Assembly: GCF_003952525.1 (NCBI RefSeq)
Contig: NZ_CP034451.1
Span: forward strand, 310,001-374,000
Reading direction: 5' to 3'
DNA: 64,000 bases
Source of the DNA: Mesorhizobium sp. M3A.F.Ca.ET.080.04.2.1
Lineage (GTDB): Bacteria; Pseudomonadota; Alphaproteobacteria; Rhizobiales; Rhizobiaceae
The notes beneath the pieces were generated by a model, which worked only from the letters and a program-made list of their open reading frames with translations, was not told the origin of the DNA and searched no databases. Made by a program: the position numbers and the translations under genes. Below are positions 7,713-17,114 of the stretch, in pieces; position 1 is the first letter of the stretch; every line of letters starts with the position of its first letter.

Positions 7713-8843
7713 TCAGGTGTCGCTTTTGATATTTTCGCTGATGGCGTTGTTGACGGTTGAGGCGGCTTCCATCTGTGGCATGTGTCCGGCGCCTGGGATG
7801 ATGATGAGCCTTGCGTTGGCCGGCAGGTCGGCGGCCTGAGGCACGGGCACGATCTGGTCCTGGTCGCCCCAGATCAGCAGCACCGGGCATTTGAGGCCTG
7901 CGAGCGCCTCGGTGATCGACTGGCGCTGGCCGGTGTCGTCGGCGATGATGTCGGCAATCGCCGTCAGCGCTTCCGGAACGCCTTCCAGGCGCTTGAAGCG
8001 CAGCGTGCCCTCGACCATGTCGCTGGTGATCTTGGAAGGATCGGCAAACAGGCGCTCCAGCACGCCAAGCAGCGGACGCCGGCGCTCGGCGGCGATGAAG
8101 TCGGTGAGGAAGTCGCGGTTCATCGTCTTGCCAAGGCCGATCGGCGCGATCAGCGTGAGCGAGGCGACACGCTGCGGCTGGCTGGCGGCAATGACCGCGG
8201 CGACCGCGCCGCCGAAGGAATGCGCCACCAGATGGATCCTGGTCGGCGCCACCGCCTCAAGGGCTGCCTCGACGGCGGTCACGATCCTGGCCAGAAGGTC
8301 ATCGCCACCGGCGAGCGGCGAGGAAGCGCCATGGCCGGGCAGGTCGATGGCAATGGTCTGGTGCGTTTCGGCGATGGCCGCCTGGTTGAACAGCCAGGTC
8401 GACAGGTCGCCGCCGAAGCCGTGCAGGAAGACCACCGCCTCCTCGCCCGCCAGTCCCGTCTCCAGCACGTTGATGACGCCCTCGCCGACGGCAATCGCGC
8501 GCGGCGCCACAGCGCCCGCCTGCCCGTCCCCGGATGCGCCCAGCCGGTCGGCATAGGAGGCGATGAAGGCATCGATCTCTTCCTGGCTTGCCGCCTGGTC
8601 GGCAATGACGCCGGCAAGCGCGCCGACCGGCGCGGTCGTGCCTTCCTTCAGCACGATCTGCCGCAGGATGCCGCTTGCCGCCGCCTCCACGACATTGGTG
8701 ACCTTGGTGGTCTCGATCTCCAGCAGTTCCTGGCCATGGGCGACGCTGTCGCCTTCCTTGGCCATCCACTGGGTGATGGTGCCCTCGGTCATCGTCATGC
8801 CCCATTTGGGCACCGTCACGGCCTCGATCGTCGACATCTTCAT
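7713..8843 (-). CDS. acoC: Acetoin dehydrogenase-type E2: lipoyl domain fused to alpha/beta hydrolase
   Basis: A 376-residue protein in two parts. Residues 1-80 are a biotinyl/lipoyl domain with the lipoylated lysine in EIETTKVTNVVEA. After a linker, residues 130-376 form an alpha/beta hydrolase with the nucleophile elbow VAHSFGGAVA and the oxyanion region FLHGFGGDLS; the terminal GAGHMPQMEAA carries the catalytic His. This is the AcoC arrangement: transfer of the acyl group formed by E1 to CoA. Unlike classical E2 proteins it has no 2-oxoacid dehydrogenase acyltransferase core. The start codon abuts the stop codon of acoB directly. No E3 (dihydrolipoamide dehydrogenase) or acoX gene is present; a genomic E3 would be needed. 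Confidence 0.9.
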   Translation of the reverse strand: MKMSTIEAVTVPKWGMTMTEGTITQWMAKEGDSVAHGQELLEIETTKVTNVVEAAASGILRQIVLKEGTTAPVGALAGVIADQAASQEEIDAFIASYADRLGASGDGQAGAVAPRAIAVGEGVINVLETGLAGEEAVVFLHGFGGDLSTWLFNQAAIAETHQTIAIDLPGHGASSPLAGGDDLLARIVTAVEAALEAVAPTRIHLVAHSFGGAVAAVIAASQPQRVASLTLIAPIGLGKTMNRDFLTDFIAAERRRPLLGVLERLFADPSKITSDMVEGTLRFKRLEGVPEALTAIADIIADDTGQRQSITEALAGLKCPVLLIWGDQDQIVPVPQAADLPANARLIIIPGAGHMPQMEAASTVNNAISENIKSDT

Positions 8844-9851
8844 CTACCTCTTGGCAATCGAAGTCGCCGCCTTCGCCACGGCCGCGGCCGTGGGGATGTA
8901 GGCGTCTTCCAGATTGGGGGCGTAAGGCACCGGCGAATGCGGCGCGGTGACCAGCTTGATTGGCGCCTTCAGCGCATCGAAGCTCTTGTCGGCGAGCAGC
9001 GCCGAGATGTCGGTGGCCACGCTGCAGCGCGGATTGGCCTCATCGACGATGACGACACGCCCGATCTTGTCGGTGAAGTCGAGCAGCGTGTCCTCATCGA
9101 GCGGCGAGGTGGTGCGCGGGTCGATGATGCAGGCCGAGATCCCATCGGCGGCGAGCTTGCGGGCAGCCTCCTCGGCAACCGAGACCATGCGGCCGATGGC
9201 GATGATCAGCACGTCCTTGCCATCGCGCGCCACCCGCGCCTCGGCGAAGGGAATGGTGTAGGCGCCGTCCGGTACCTCCCCCACCGTGTCGTAGAGCATC
9301 TTGTGCTCCAGGAAGATGACCGGATCGTCGTCGCGGATCGCCTGCAACAGCAGCCCCTTGGCGTCATAAGGCGTCGAGGGAATGACGACCTTGAGGCCGG
9401 GGATATGGGTGAAGATGGAATGCAGCGCCTGGGTGTGCTGCGAGCCCGAGCGGCTGCCGGCGCCATAGGTGGCGCGGATGACCAGCGGGGTCTTGGCGCG
9501 GCCGCCGAACATGTAGCGGAACTTGGCCGCCTGGTTCATGATCTGGTCGAGGCACACGCCGGCAAAGTCGACGAACATGATCTCGGCGATCGGCCGCAGT
9601 CCGGTGAGCGCGGCCCCCGCGGCAGCGCCGATGAAGGCCGCCTCGCTGATGGGGGTGTCGCGGATGCGCTCAGGGCCGAAGGCGCCAAGCAGCCCCTTGG
9701 TCACGCCGAAGGCGCCGCCCCAGGCATCCTTGACGCCATTGGCGCCGGCGCCGCCGGTCAGGTCCTCGCCCATCATGATGACGCGCGGGTCGCGCGCCAT
9801 CTCGAAGTGCAGCGCCTCGTTGAGCGCCTGCCGGAAAGATTTTTGTGCCAT
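8844..9851 (-). CDS. acoB: Acetoin dehydrogenase-type E1 beta subunit
   Basis: A 335-residue thiamine diphosphate E1 beta chain (transketolase pyrimidine-binding plus C-terminal domain). Visible blocks are RVIMMGEDLTGGAGANGVKD, DTPISEAAFIGAAAGAAL with the glutamate that activates TPP, FVDFAGVCLDQIMNQAAKFR and PRTTSPLDEDTLL. With AcoA it forms the alpha2beta2 E1 that cleaves acetoin or a similar alpha-hydroxyketone/alpha-dicarbonyl compound. It is flanked by acoA 14 bp upstream and acoC directly downstream. Alternatives such as a pyruvate or branched-chain 2-oxoacid dehydrogenase E1 are less likely because the E2 partner is AcoC-like. Confidence 0.9.
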   Translation of the reverse strand: MAQKSFRQALNEALHFEMARDPRVIMMGEDLTGGAGANGVKDAWGGAFGVTKGLLGAFGPERIRDTPISEAAFIGAAAGAALTGLRPIAEIMFVDFAGVCLDQIMNQAAKFRYMFGGRAKTPLVIRATYGAGSRSGSQHTQALHSIFTHIPGLKVVIPSTPYDAKGLLLQAIRDDDPVIFLEHKMLYDTVGEVPDGAYTIPFAEARVARDGKDVLIIAIGRMVSVAEEAARKLAADGISACIIDPRTTSPLDEDTLLDFTDKIGRVVIVDEANPRCSVATDISALLADKSFDALKAPIKLVTAPHSPVPYAPNLEDAYIPTAAAVAKAATSIAKR

Positions 9852-9865
9852 TGTCCGTCAGCCCC

Positions 9866-10843
9866 TCACAAATACTTCACATAGACATCGCTGGTCAGCG
9901 CCGACAGCGGCGGGAACGGCGCCGCCCGGGCAGCAGCGACCGCCTGGTCGATCGCCGCCTCGACTTCCTGGTCGACCGCGTCGAGCTCGGCTTCCTCCAG
10001 CAGCGACACCTCCTTCATCCGCCGGCGGAAGCTGACCAGGCAGTCGCGCTCCTGGCGCATGGCCTTCTTCTCCTCGGGCGTGCGGTAGGTGTCGGGGTCG
10101 CCGCTGTAATGGCCGTAGTAGCGCGGCACATGCACATGCAGCATCGTCGGGCCGCCGCCCCCTCGCGCCCGCTCCACCGCCTCGCCGGCGGCGCTGTAGA
10201 CGGCAAACACGTCCGTCCCGTCGACCTCCAGGGTCGGGATGTCATAGCTCTCGGCGCGCCGGGTGAAGCTGCCGGCCGACACAGCCGCGTTGGCGGTGGC
10301 CTCGCCAAAGCCGTTGTCCTCGATGACGAAGACGATCGGCAGGTTCCAGATCTTGGCGAGGTTGAAGCTCTCCGACATCACCCCTTCGTTCATGGCGCCG
10401 TCGCCGGCAAAGGCCACCGCGACCTGCCTGGAGCCCAGCACCTTCATGCTGAGCGCCGCCCCGCAGGTGATCGGCGCGCCGGCCGCCACGATGCCGTTCG
10501 CGCCAAGCATCCCCTTGCGGAGGTCCGCTATGTGTTGAGAGCCCCCCTTGCCGCCGCAGGTGCCGCTGGCGCGGCCGAACAGCTCCGCCATCATGCTGTC
10601 GATGTCGACGCCCTTGGCGATCGAATGGCCATGACCACGATGGGTCGACGAGATGTAGTCGCCCTCCTCAAGCTGCAGGCAAACCCCCACAGCGCTCGCC
10701 TCCTGGCCAGCATAGAGATGGGTGTTGCCCGGAATGTCGCCGGTCGCCATCTCGGCCATAACCCGTTCCTCGAAACGGCGGATCATGCGCATCGTTCGGT
10801 AAATCTTCAGAAGGTCTTGGTGGGAAAGTTGCAACGCGGACAT
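9866..10843 (-). CDS. acoA: Acetoin dehydrogenase-type E1 alpha subunit
   Basis: A 325-residue TPP-dependent E1 alpha chain. The TPP motif runs from GDGAMNEGVMSESFNLA to FVIEDNGFGEA. Further conserved blocks are the E1 signature THRGHGHSIAKGVD and GTCGGKGGSQHIAD. Length and motifs match AcoA. It is the first gene of the acoABC run and lies 37 bp downstream of an ABC permease gene on the same strand, so the E1/E2 complex may be cotranscribed with a sugar importer. This suggests that the pathway fed by the importer produces an acetoin-like C-C bond substrate; that link is inference. Confidence 0.9.
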   Translation of the reverse strand: MSALQLSHQDLLKIYRTMRMIRRFEERVMAEMATGDIPGNTHLYAGQEASAVGVCLQLEEGDYISSTHRGHGHSIAKGVDIDSMMAELFGRASGTCGGKGGSQHIADLRKGMLGANGIVAAGAPITCGAALSMKVLGSRQVAVAFAGDGAMNEGVMSESFNLAKIWNLPIVFVIEDNGFGEATANAAVSAGSFTRRAESYDIPTLEVDGTDVFAVYSAAGEAVERARGGGGPTMLHVHVPRYYGHYSGDPDTYRTPEEKKAMRQERDCLVSFRRRMKEVSLLEEAELDAVDQEVEAAIDQAVAAARAAPFPPLSALTSDVYVKYL

Positions 10844-10880
10844 CTATCTCTCGCCGATGTTTTGTTTCGTGGAAGTGAGC

Positions 10881-11924
10881 TCAGACTCGGGTCCGTCGCG
10901 CGCGACGATATTGGTCGATCGCGACAGCAAGGACGATGATGGCTCCCTTGATGACCTCCTGGTAGTAAGAGCCCACCTTCAGGAAGGTGAAGCCAGACAT
11001 CATGACGCCGAGGATGATGGTGCCGATCACGGTACCGGTGATGCGTCCAACACCTCCCGCAAGCGACGTTCCGCCGATCACCGCGGCGGCAATGGCGTCG
11101 AGTTCATAGCCCGTGCCCATTGCGGCTTGCGCGGAAGCTGCGCGTGCCGCGGTGACAACGCCCGCAAGTCCGGACAGCAGGCCGCACACGATGTAGACCT
11201 TGATGAGGTGGGCTCCGATGTTGATGCCCGATACGCGCGCGGCCTGCGGGTTCGCGCCAATGGCATAGGTGAACTTGCCGTAGCGCGTATATCGAAGCGC
11301 AATGTGGCCCAAAAGCGCAACGACGAGGAAGATGATCACAGGCAGTGGCAGGGGAAAGCCCAGGATATTGAAGCTGCGGCCAAGCCAGGTGAATTCAGGC
11401 GTCAGCAGGGCAATGGGCTGGCCATTGGTGTACCATTTGGCCAAGCCCCGAGCCGCCACCATCGTACCTAAAGTCGCGATGAAAGGTGGAATGTTGGATT
11501 TGGCAATCAAAAGCCCGTTGATGACGCCAACAAGCAAGCCAACGAGGAGCCCCGACAAGATTGGCCAAATCGGCCACAAATCCGTGAGAGCGGGATAGAT
11601 GGCACGCATATCGGTGGAACTCTGCGCGAGCGATGCCGACACCATGGCTGCAAGGCCAACGACCGACCCCGTCGACAGGTCGATACCACTGGTGATGATC
11701 ACCTGCGTCATACCAACCGCGATGATGCCGGTCACCGAAACCTGGAGAATGATGATCGACAGCCGTTGTTGATTGGCCAGGAACGACGAACCGACGAAGA
11801 CCCAGCCAAGTACCTCGAATATCAAGGCGATCCCAAGGAGCACGCCCAGGATCGACAGCTCGTTCGACAGTTTTTTCCTCTTTTGGGATTTGGCCACTGA
11901 GGTGGCGCTCTGTGTCAAAGTCAT
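10881..11924 (-). CDS. Ribose/xylose-type ABC transporter permease (locus A)
   Basis: A 347-residue BPD_transp_2 family permease (RbsC type) with about ten hydrophobic segments. Typical blocks are [61 protein letters not shown] and [20 protein letters not shown]. It should form the inner-membrane channel with the ATPase encoded just upstream. The two genes overlap in an ATGA arrangement, which implies translational coupling. It is paralogous to the permease at 52866, which has the same coupling. An exact substrate cannot be predicted. Confidence 0.94.
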   Translation of the reverse strand: MTLTQSATSVAKSQKRKKLSNELSILGVLLGIALIFEVLGWVFVGSSFLANQQRLSIIILQVSVTGIIAVGMTQVIITSGIDLSTGSVVGLAAMVSASLAQSSTDMRAIYPALTDLWPIWPILSGLLVGLLVGVINGLLIAKSNIPPFIATLGTMVAARGLAKWYTNGQPIALLTPEFTWLGRSFNILGFPLPLPVIIFLVVALLGHIALRYTRYGKFTYAIGANPQAARVSGINIGAHLIKVYIVCGLLSGLAGVVTAARAASAQAAMGTGYELDAIAAAVIGGTSLAGGVGRITGTVIGTIILGVMMSGFTFLKVGSYYQEVIKGAIIVLAVAIDQYRRARRTRV

Positions 11925-13459
11925 TGTGCTGCCATCTCCATTATCTTGACTTGGCTCGCCTCGGCGCGATCGAGAATGCCTGCCATGCGGCCCTGACGAA
12001 CCGTCATGATGCGGTCACTCATGCCAAGTATCTCGGGCATCTCGGATGAGATCATGATTACCGCCACGCCTTGCCCTGCGAGGTCAGAGATCATTCGATG
12101 AATCTCTGCCTTAGCACCAACGTCGATGCCGCGTGTTGGCTCATCCAGAATAAGGATCCGGGGCTTCGTCAAAAGCCAACGGGCGATTAGGACCTTCTGC
12201 TGGTTGCCGCCCGACAGATTCAAAATCGGCTCGTTCATATCGGGGGTCTTGACGCGCAGCGCACTCGTCATTGCCTCGCAATCGCGCGTGAGCCGCCCTT
12301 CTTCCACGAATCCGTGGCGGACATAACCACTGCCCAGCGTTGCCACTTGAGCGTTTTCTTGAATGTCCAGAAGGAGAAAGCAGCCCGTCTCCTTGCGATC
12401 TTCAGTGAGGAACGCCATCCCGTGCTGCATGGCGATCGCTGGAGTGGTGACCGAAACAGTCTTGCCTTGGATCTCGACCGTGCCCGAAGTGGCCGGGGTA
12501 ACACCAAAGATGGTTTCAGCGATGTTGGACCTGCCAGCCCCCACCAGGCCGGCTATTCCTAAAATCTCGCCTGCCCTGACATCGAAGCTGATACCTTCGA
12601 AAACTCCCTTCAGGGCAAGATCACGCACCCGCAGGACGACATCGCCAATCGGTACAGTTGCCTTCGGGAACATCTGCGAAATCTCGCGACCGACCATCAT
12701 GCGAATGATTTCGTCGCGCGTTACTTCACCAGCTGGCTTCGTTGCGATGTATTTGCCGTCACGGAAGACCGAAACCTCATCGGCGATCTCGAACAGCTCA
12801 TTCATCTTATGGGTGATGTAGATGATGCCCTTGCCCTGGGCCTTCAGCGTGCGAATGATCTCGAAAAGATGCTCGACTTCACGCTCTGTGAGTGCCGAGG
12901 TCGGCTCGTCCATGATCAGGACATCGGAATCGTAAGAAACGGCTTTCGCGATCTCGACCATCTGGCGATTGGCGACGCTCAGCATGCCGACTTCAGTGTC
13001 TGGGTCGATGCCAATATTAAGTTGCTTGAAGAGGGCTCCGGTTCGGCGCCTGAGCTCGCGATGGTCGATGAACCCCAAGGCAGTCTTTGGCTCGCGACGG
13101 ATCCAGATGTTTTCGGCAACCGTCATCGGAGCCATCAGATTGAGCTCCTGATGGATCATGGCAATTCCATTCTCGAGCGCGTCGAGGGGCGATGAAAGCC
13201 GTATTTCCTGGTTGCGAAGTTTGAACGAGCCTGAGTCAGGTGTGTAGATTCCCGCAATGATCTTCATCAAAGTGGATTTGCCGGCGCCATTTTCGCCCAT
13301 CAAGGCATGAACCGTGCCGGGTTTCAGACAGAGCTCGACGTCATCGAGAGCAAGGACACCGGGAAATTCCTTGCGGACGCCTTTGACGTCGAGAAGATAT
13401 TGCGAGCCGGGAGGGGCACCACTTTCGCGCACAACCTGGATTGTGGATGAACTGAGCAT
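11921..13459 (-). CDS. Ribose-type ABC transporter ATPase with two nucleotide-binding domains (locus A)
   Basis: A 512-residue RbsA/MglA-type tandem ATPase. The first domain has Walker [10 protein letters not shown] and Walker [12 protein letters not shown]. The second has a degenerate Walker A (GLVGAGRSN), as is usual in this family, plus signature [14 protein letters not shown] and Walker [16 protein letters not shown]. The start was taken at the ATG preceded by AAGGAGG (spacing about 9), 20 codons inside the longest frame. It energises import with the permease at 10881 and probably the binding protein at 4316. A 34-codon ORF with a strong ribosome site precedes it. Confidence 0.95.
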   Translation of the reverse strand: MLSSSTIQVVRESGAPPGSQYLLDVKGVRKEFPGVLALDDVELCLKPGTVHALMGENGAGKSTLMKIIAGIYTPDSGSFKLRNQEIRLSSPLDALENGIAMIHQELNLMAPMTVAENIWIRREPKTALGFIDHRELRRRTGALFKQLNIGIDPDTEVGMLSVANRQMVEIAKAVSYDSDVLIMDEPTSALTEREVEHLFEIIRTLKAQGKGIIYITHKMNELFEIADEVSVFRDGKYIATKPAGEVTRDEIIRMMVGREISQMFPKATVPIGDVVLRVRDLALKGVFEGISFDVRAGEILGIAGLVGAGRSNIAETIFGVTPATSGTVEIQGKTVSVTTPAIAMQHGMAFLTEDRKETGCFLLLDIQENAQVATLGSGYVRHGFVEEGRLTRDCEAMTSALRVKTPDMNEPILNLSGGNQQKVLIARWLLTKPRILILDEPTRGIDVGAKAEIHRMISDLAGQGVAVIMISSEMPEILGMSDRIMTVRQGRMAGILDRAEASQVKIMEMAAQ

Positions 13460-13526
13460 TGAACTGGCCTCCTTGGACTGCGACAAATACAAGAATGATC
13501 CGCGCGCGGGATCATCCACAGATGGT

Positions 13527-13631
13527 CTAGTTGCCGCCCAAGTACATCTCAGTGTTCCGGAGTGCTTTTCGGACCGATGTTTCGATTGTCCGGCCTTGCG
13601 CTACAGCTCCTAAAAAGAACATTTCCTTCAT
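13527..13631 (-). CDS. Small ORF (34 aa) between LacI gene and importer ATPase gene
   Basis: A 34-codon ORF beginning [10 protein letters not shown] and ending NTEMYLGGN. It has a strong Shine-Dalgarno, GGAGG, 8 bases before the ATG, in a gap that otherwise lacks a gene. The stop is 67 bases before the ATPase start, and the LacI gene ends 74 bases upstream. The peptide is not clearly a membrane segment, is rich in charged residues in its second half ([15 protein letters not shown]) and matches nothing I recognise. It could be a short leader peptide, a small accessory protein or a chance ORF. Its position and ribosome site argue for translation. Confidence 0.5.
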   Translation of the reverse strand: MKEMFFLGAVAQGRTIETSVRKALRNTEMYLGGN

Positions 13632-13705
13632 GAACATTTCCTCCCGAATGATCCTGCCTCTCGTGTCTGCTTTCAGACATGATCGCCCTTTGCGTATTAT
13701 CCTCG

Positions 13706-14689
13706 CTAGGCCGACTTCCGGATCTGCAGCTTAAAAGGCAAGATTACGTTCTGCTCGCACTCATCCTCGTTTGATTTGTCGATCAACGCAGCAACTGCTG
13801 GCCCGAACTCAAAAGCCGGCACCTTGACGGTCGTCAGCCAAGGAGCCAGCCATTCGTTCAGGCGATTGTCGTCGAAACCGAAGATGACAACATCCTCGGG
13901 TACGCTCAGCTTCAGTTCAGAGGCAGCGCGATAAACACCGTAGGCGATCATGTCATTGCCGCAGAAGACCGAGTATCGACGGCTGCGATCAGACAGGAGA
14001 CCCAAGGCCTGGTGATAGCCGGCCTCCATCTTGTACGAGCTTTCAAACTTTAAAACATTTGGACCGCCCAGGCCTTCGAGGAACCCGTCCAGACGCTCGA
14101 TGCTGCCTGAGAATGGACGTGGACCATGGATGGCAACCTGGTTCTGGTAGCCGCGTTCCGAAAAATAGCGGCCAACGGCGACGCCGGCGGCGTAATTGTC
14201 AATTCCAACATAAGGCGCTGAAATGCCTTCCGCAGGTCGGCGATTCACAAAGATGAGGTTGTTGTGGCGCACGGCCATCTCGCGCAGCCGCGGCGTATCC
14301 ATGGCGCCCTGCAAGATGACGGCGCGAGCGCGAAGTCCCTCTGCATCGGCCAGCAGCCGATCCTGTTGATCGGCATCCTCCGATGCATTGGCCAGCACCA
14401 TCGAAAGCCCAAGGCCGTTGAGTGACTGCTCAACGGATGCCGCGACGTCGGCCGTGAAAGGATTGGTCGCATCAGGAACCAGCATCATCACGACGTTGCT
14501 GCGCGCCAGGCGTAGAGAACGGCCGATTTCGGAAGGCGTGTAGCCCAGCGCCTGCGCGGCACTACGAACGCTCTCGCCGGTCTCGGGAGCAATCACGCTT
14601 TCCTTGCCAGAAAAGAAACGTGAGACGGTGGCCGTTGACACGCCCGACAGGCGCGCCACATCGCGGATGGTTGGAGGCTTCTTGGTCAT
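13706..14689 (-). CDS. LacI family transcriptional regulator (locus A)
   Basis: A 327-residue LacI-family repressor. The N-terminal HTH (PPTIRDVARLSGVSTATVSRFF, followed by the hinge region TPSEIGRSLRLARS) is followed by a periplasmic-binding-like effector domain with VFCGNDMIAYGVYRAA and VVIFGFDDNRLNEW. The start was set at the ATG giving the usual family N-terminus, 22 codons inside the longest frame; this makes it exactly the length of its paralogue at 24506, to which it is very similar throughout. It lies directly upstream of the importer genes on the same strand. The likely operators are the CG-centred palindromes listed elsewhere; none is seen in its own immediate upstream region. Confidence 0.92.
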   Translation of the reverse strand: MTKKPPTIRDVARLSGVSTATVSRFFSGKESVIAPETGESVRSAAQALGYTPSEIGRSLRLARSNVVMMLVPDATNPFTADVAASVEQSLNGLGLSMVLANASEDADQQDRLLADAEGLRARAVILQGAMDTPRLREMAVRHNNLIFVNRRPAEGISAPYVGIDNYAAGVAVGRYFSERGYQNQVAIHGPRPFSGSIERLDGFLEGLGGPNVLKFESSYKMEAGYHQALGLLSDRSRRYSVFCGNDMIAYGVYRAASELKLSVPEDVVIFGFDDNRLNEWLAPWLTTVKVPAFEFGPAVAALIDKSNEDECEQNVILPFKLQIRKSA

Positions 14690-14781
14690 CTCTATGCAGG
14701 CGACCTCTGAGTAATTCCGCAATGCCCCGAATGTCTTGTCGAAAAGCAGTGTCATTGCAGCGGAGAGCCAACGCCAAATGA

Positions 14782-15660
14782 TTACGCGCGAGCTCTATCC
14801 TTGACGGGCGTGACCGACCTGTTAGCGGCATCAACAAGTGGCTTGAGGTATTCCAGGCACACCCGCGCCACCCAGTCAGGCTCGATTCCACGCTGATGGA
14901 AGCCGCATTCCATCGATAGATAGCCGTCGAAGCCCGTTTCGTGCAGCGCCTCGATCAAGGCCGGAAAGTCACCTCGTCCTTTGCCCGGCGGCAGCCGGTT
15001 GTTGTCCGAGGCATGGATGTGGACCAGGTCCTTGCCCATGGCATAGACGTAGTCGCTCATCACTTCCTTTTCCGTGATGACGTGATGGGCGTCGAACATC
15101 AATCGTACGTTGGGTTCGCCGACGTCCTTCATCATGTCGATCGTGTTGTCACAGGTGTTGACGATGTTGCTGTCTTCGGGCGTGGGCTCGATAACGATTT
15201 CGACCCCAATATCCCTTGAGAACCGTGCTATCTCGCGGATTGCCTCGGCAGCCCAGTCCCAAGCCTGCCGATATGTCGTACCGAAGATGTACCATCCCGG
15301 CAGGCAGATCAGTCGCTTGCCGCCCCAGTCGGCCGTAAGCTGCGCCATATCCTTGTAGTGATCGATCGCCCAACGACGTTCCTCCGGAATTGGCGACGCC
15401 ACGTTGTTGCCAGGGCCACCGCCATGGGCCGGCAGCATCGCGGCCAGGTCCATGTCGTAATCTTTCAGCATCTGGCCGATGTCCTTGCGGCGCTGCTTGC
15501 TAAGCGTCGGCGGAAAAACGTGCGGGCTGGCCGCGCCGATTTCGATGGCGTCGTAGCCGATCTTTTTGATGCGCCTGATGGTTTCTTCAAGCGTGTAGGC
15601 CGGCAACCACGTCGGGTTGCTCGCATAAGGCCAGGTATGCATGGCGAGCTTGATGGTCAT
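14782..15660 (-). CDS. Sugar phosphate isomerase/epimerase (xylose isomerase-like TIM barrel)
   Basis: A 292-residue AP_endonuc_2/IolE-IolH type TIM barrel. Likely metal ligands are Glu in VEIVIEPTPEDSN, Asp and His in RLMFDAHHV, His in LVHIHASDNN and Glu in YLSMECGFHQRG. The N-terminus AMHTWPYASNP and GYDAIEIGAASPH fit the family. Members isomerise or epimerise ketoses, inososes or their phosphates. It is in tandem with the Gfo/Idh/MocA gene 68 bp upstream, a pairing typical of inositol-like and rare sugar pathways. No signal peptide is seen. Substrate unknown. Confidence 0.87.
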   Translation of the reverse strand: MTIKLAMHTWPYASNPTWLPAYTLEETIRRIKKIGYDAIEIGAASPHVFPPTLSKQRRKDIGQMLKDYDMDLAAMLPAHGGGPGNNVASPIPEERRWAIDHYKDMAQLTADWGGKRLICLPGWYIFGTTYRQAWDWAAEAIREIARFSRDIGVEIVIEPTPEDSNIVNTCDNTIDMMKDVGEPNVRLMFDAHHVITEKEVMSDYVYAMGKDLVHIHASDNNRLPPGKGRGDFPALIEALHETGFDGYLSMECGFHQRGIEPDWVARVCLEYLKPLVDAANRSVTPVKDRARA

Positions 15661-15728
15661 TGGGTATCTCCATTGTCGAGGCCATCGCGCACTGCCCAGC
15701 GCGGCGCGGCTTCGTTGAATCTCAAATC

Positions 15729-16892
15729 TCAGTGGGCCAGCTGCGGCACCTTTTCCCAGGCACCGCTTTCACCCGAGGCAAGAATCGCCTCGGCTACACG
15801 CTCGATCTGCACACCATCTTCGAAGTTCGGCGCAGCCGGCTTCTTTTCGGCAATGGCCTTGAGGAAGTTGTACCATTCGATCGATTTGATATCGATGTAA
15901 CCTTGACCCATGCCCGCAACCGGCCAGAGCAAGTCGCCGTAAGGCTGGTTAGGGCCCGAATAGATAGTGCGGAAGCCAAAGGCGTCCGGAGCGTCATCTG
16001 CGAAAGCGACACGCAATTCGTTGAGACGCTGATAGTCGAATGCGATGGTGCCGCACGTACCGGCGATTTCGAAACCAAGCTGATTATGATGGCCGTACGC
16101 GTTGCGGGTGACTTCGATGGTGCCGAAAACGCCATTGGTGAACTTGATCATGGTGAGCGCATGATCATCAACGTCTACCTTGCCCATTTCCTTTGAGGCC
16201 TCGCCCCGCTGGCCGAAGAAGTGACCTGCCGGCAAGGGACGCTCCGGCACGAAGGTCTTCACGATCGAGTTGACCGCCTCGACCTCGCCGACCAGGAGCC
16301 TGGCCGCATCGATCACGTGCGTTCCGATATCGCCAAGCGTGCCCGAGCCAGCCTTTGCCTTGTTGAAGCGCCAAGAAAGCGGCGCCTTCGGATCCGCGCC
16401 CCAATCCTGGAGGTAATAGCCACGAAACGTCAGCAGCTTGCCGATGCGCCCCTCGTCGATCAGTCGCTTTGCCATCTGCAGGGCGGGTGTGTGGCGGTAG
16501 TTGTAGGACACCATCGTCACAACGCCGGTCTTCTTGGCTGCGGCCAACATTTCTTCCGCCTCAGCCACACTCATCGCCATCGGCTTCTCGCACATGACGT
16601 GCTTGCCGGCCTTGGCTGCGGCAATTGCGATCGCGGCATGAGTATCATTCGGCGTGCAGATGTCGACGATGTCGATGTCGGGGCGCTCGACGACCTCGCG
16701 CCAGTTGGTGCTGTATTCGGAAAATCCGTAATTTTTGGCGGCGTTCTTGGCGAGGGTCTCCTCGACGTCCACAATCACGCGACGCTCAATTTCGATTGGC
16801 GCCCCAAACAACATCGGCACGACCGCGGTGGCGATGGAATGCGCCTTCCCCATGAACCCTGTGCCGATCATCGCAACGTTAAGTTTTTCCAA
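15729..16892 (-). CDS. Gfo/Idh/MocA family NAD(P)-dependent oxidoreductase (locus A)
   Basis: A 387-residue enzyme with an N-terminal Rossmann motif (VAMIGTGFMGKAHS), CTPNDTHAAIAI, the family CEKPMA motif with the catalytic lysine, and DIGTHVIDAARLLVGE with the catalytic Asp-His region. The start is placed at a TTG preceded by AGGGGA, because the matching paralogue at 46757 begins at the equivalent point; the longer frame adds an unconserved extension across the operators. It probably oxidises a cyclic or linear polyol or sugar. The locus B paralogue is extremely similar through the C-terminal half (for example RTIYSGPNQPYGD). Two LacI-type palindromes lie 90-135 bp upstream. Confidence 0.92.
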   Translation of the reverse strand: MEKLNVAMIGTGFMGKAHSIATAVVPMLFGAPIEIERRVIVDVEETLAKNAAKNYGFSEYSTNWREVVERPDIDIVDICTPNDTHAAIAIAAAKAGKHVMCEKPMAMSVAEAEEMLAAAKKTGVVTMVSYNYRHTPALQMAKRLIDEGRIGKLLTFRGYYLQDWGADPKAPLSWRFNKAKAGSGTLGDIGTHVIDAARLLVGEVEAVNSIVKTFVPERPLPAGHFFGQRGEASKEMGKVDVDDHALTMIKFTNGVFGTIEVTRNAYGHHNQLGFEIAGTCGTIAFDYQRLNELRVAFADDAPDAFGFRTIYSGPNQPYGDLLWPVAGMGQGYIDIKSIEWYNFLKAIAEKKPAAPNFEDGVQIERVAEAILASGESGAWEKVPQLAH

Positions 16893-16982
16893 CGCAAGTC
16901 CCCTGTCTGTCCGGGCGCAATCGCCTGCAGCGATCAATTTTGAGCGGTACGTCTCACCGGCTATCACGGCCAGCGGGAGCCG

Positions 16983-17027
16983 TGTAAACGTATACATCAC
17001 AGGAGGATCGGCATGTCAACGATTACA
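16983..17027. promoter_or_regulatory. Pair of LacI-type operators upstream of the dehydrogenase gene
   Basis: Palindromes TGTAAACGTATACA (16983-16996) and TGTCAACGATTACA (17014-17027) are centred 31 bp apart and lie upstream of the minus-strand Gfo/Idh/MocA gene. The second site is identical to 26868-26881. They are probably bound by one of the LacI paralogues and control the run from 16892 towards lower coordinates. Confidence 0.78.
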
Positions 17028-17045
17028 TTTGCTGCAGCGCACCGC

Positions 17046-17089
17046 CGAAGCGCCATTCCGGCGCTTCGCAAAAAAGGCTCGAGCAGCCT
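17046..17089 (-). terminator. Rho-independent terminator after the cyclase-family gene
   Basis: On the minus strand, 25 bases past the cyclase stop codon, a short stem AGGCT/AGCCT with a 5-base GC-rich loop (17075-17089) is followed by six T residues (17070-17075). A second perfect 9-bp hairpin (17046-17054 with 17060-17068) follows at once. Together they separate the cyclase transcript from the operator region of the next gene. Confidence 0.65.
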
Positions 17090-17114
17090 CAAGGCAGACT
17101 GGGCGGCGAACTGC

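Noticed and set aside
7782..9884. A 700-codon open frame on the plus strand across acoC and acoB
   Set aside because: It is a shadow of GC-rich genes on the minus strand; the minus-strand proteins carry full lipoyl, hydrolase and E1 beta motifs, whereas this frame is low-complexity Arg/Gly/His-rich.
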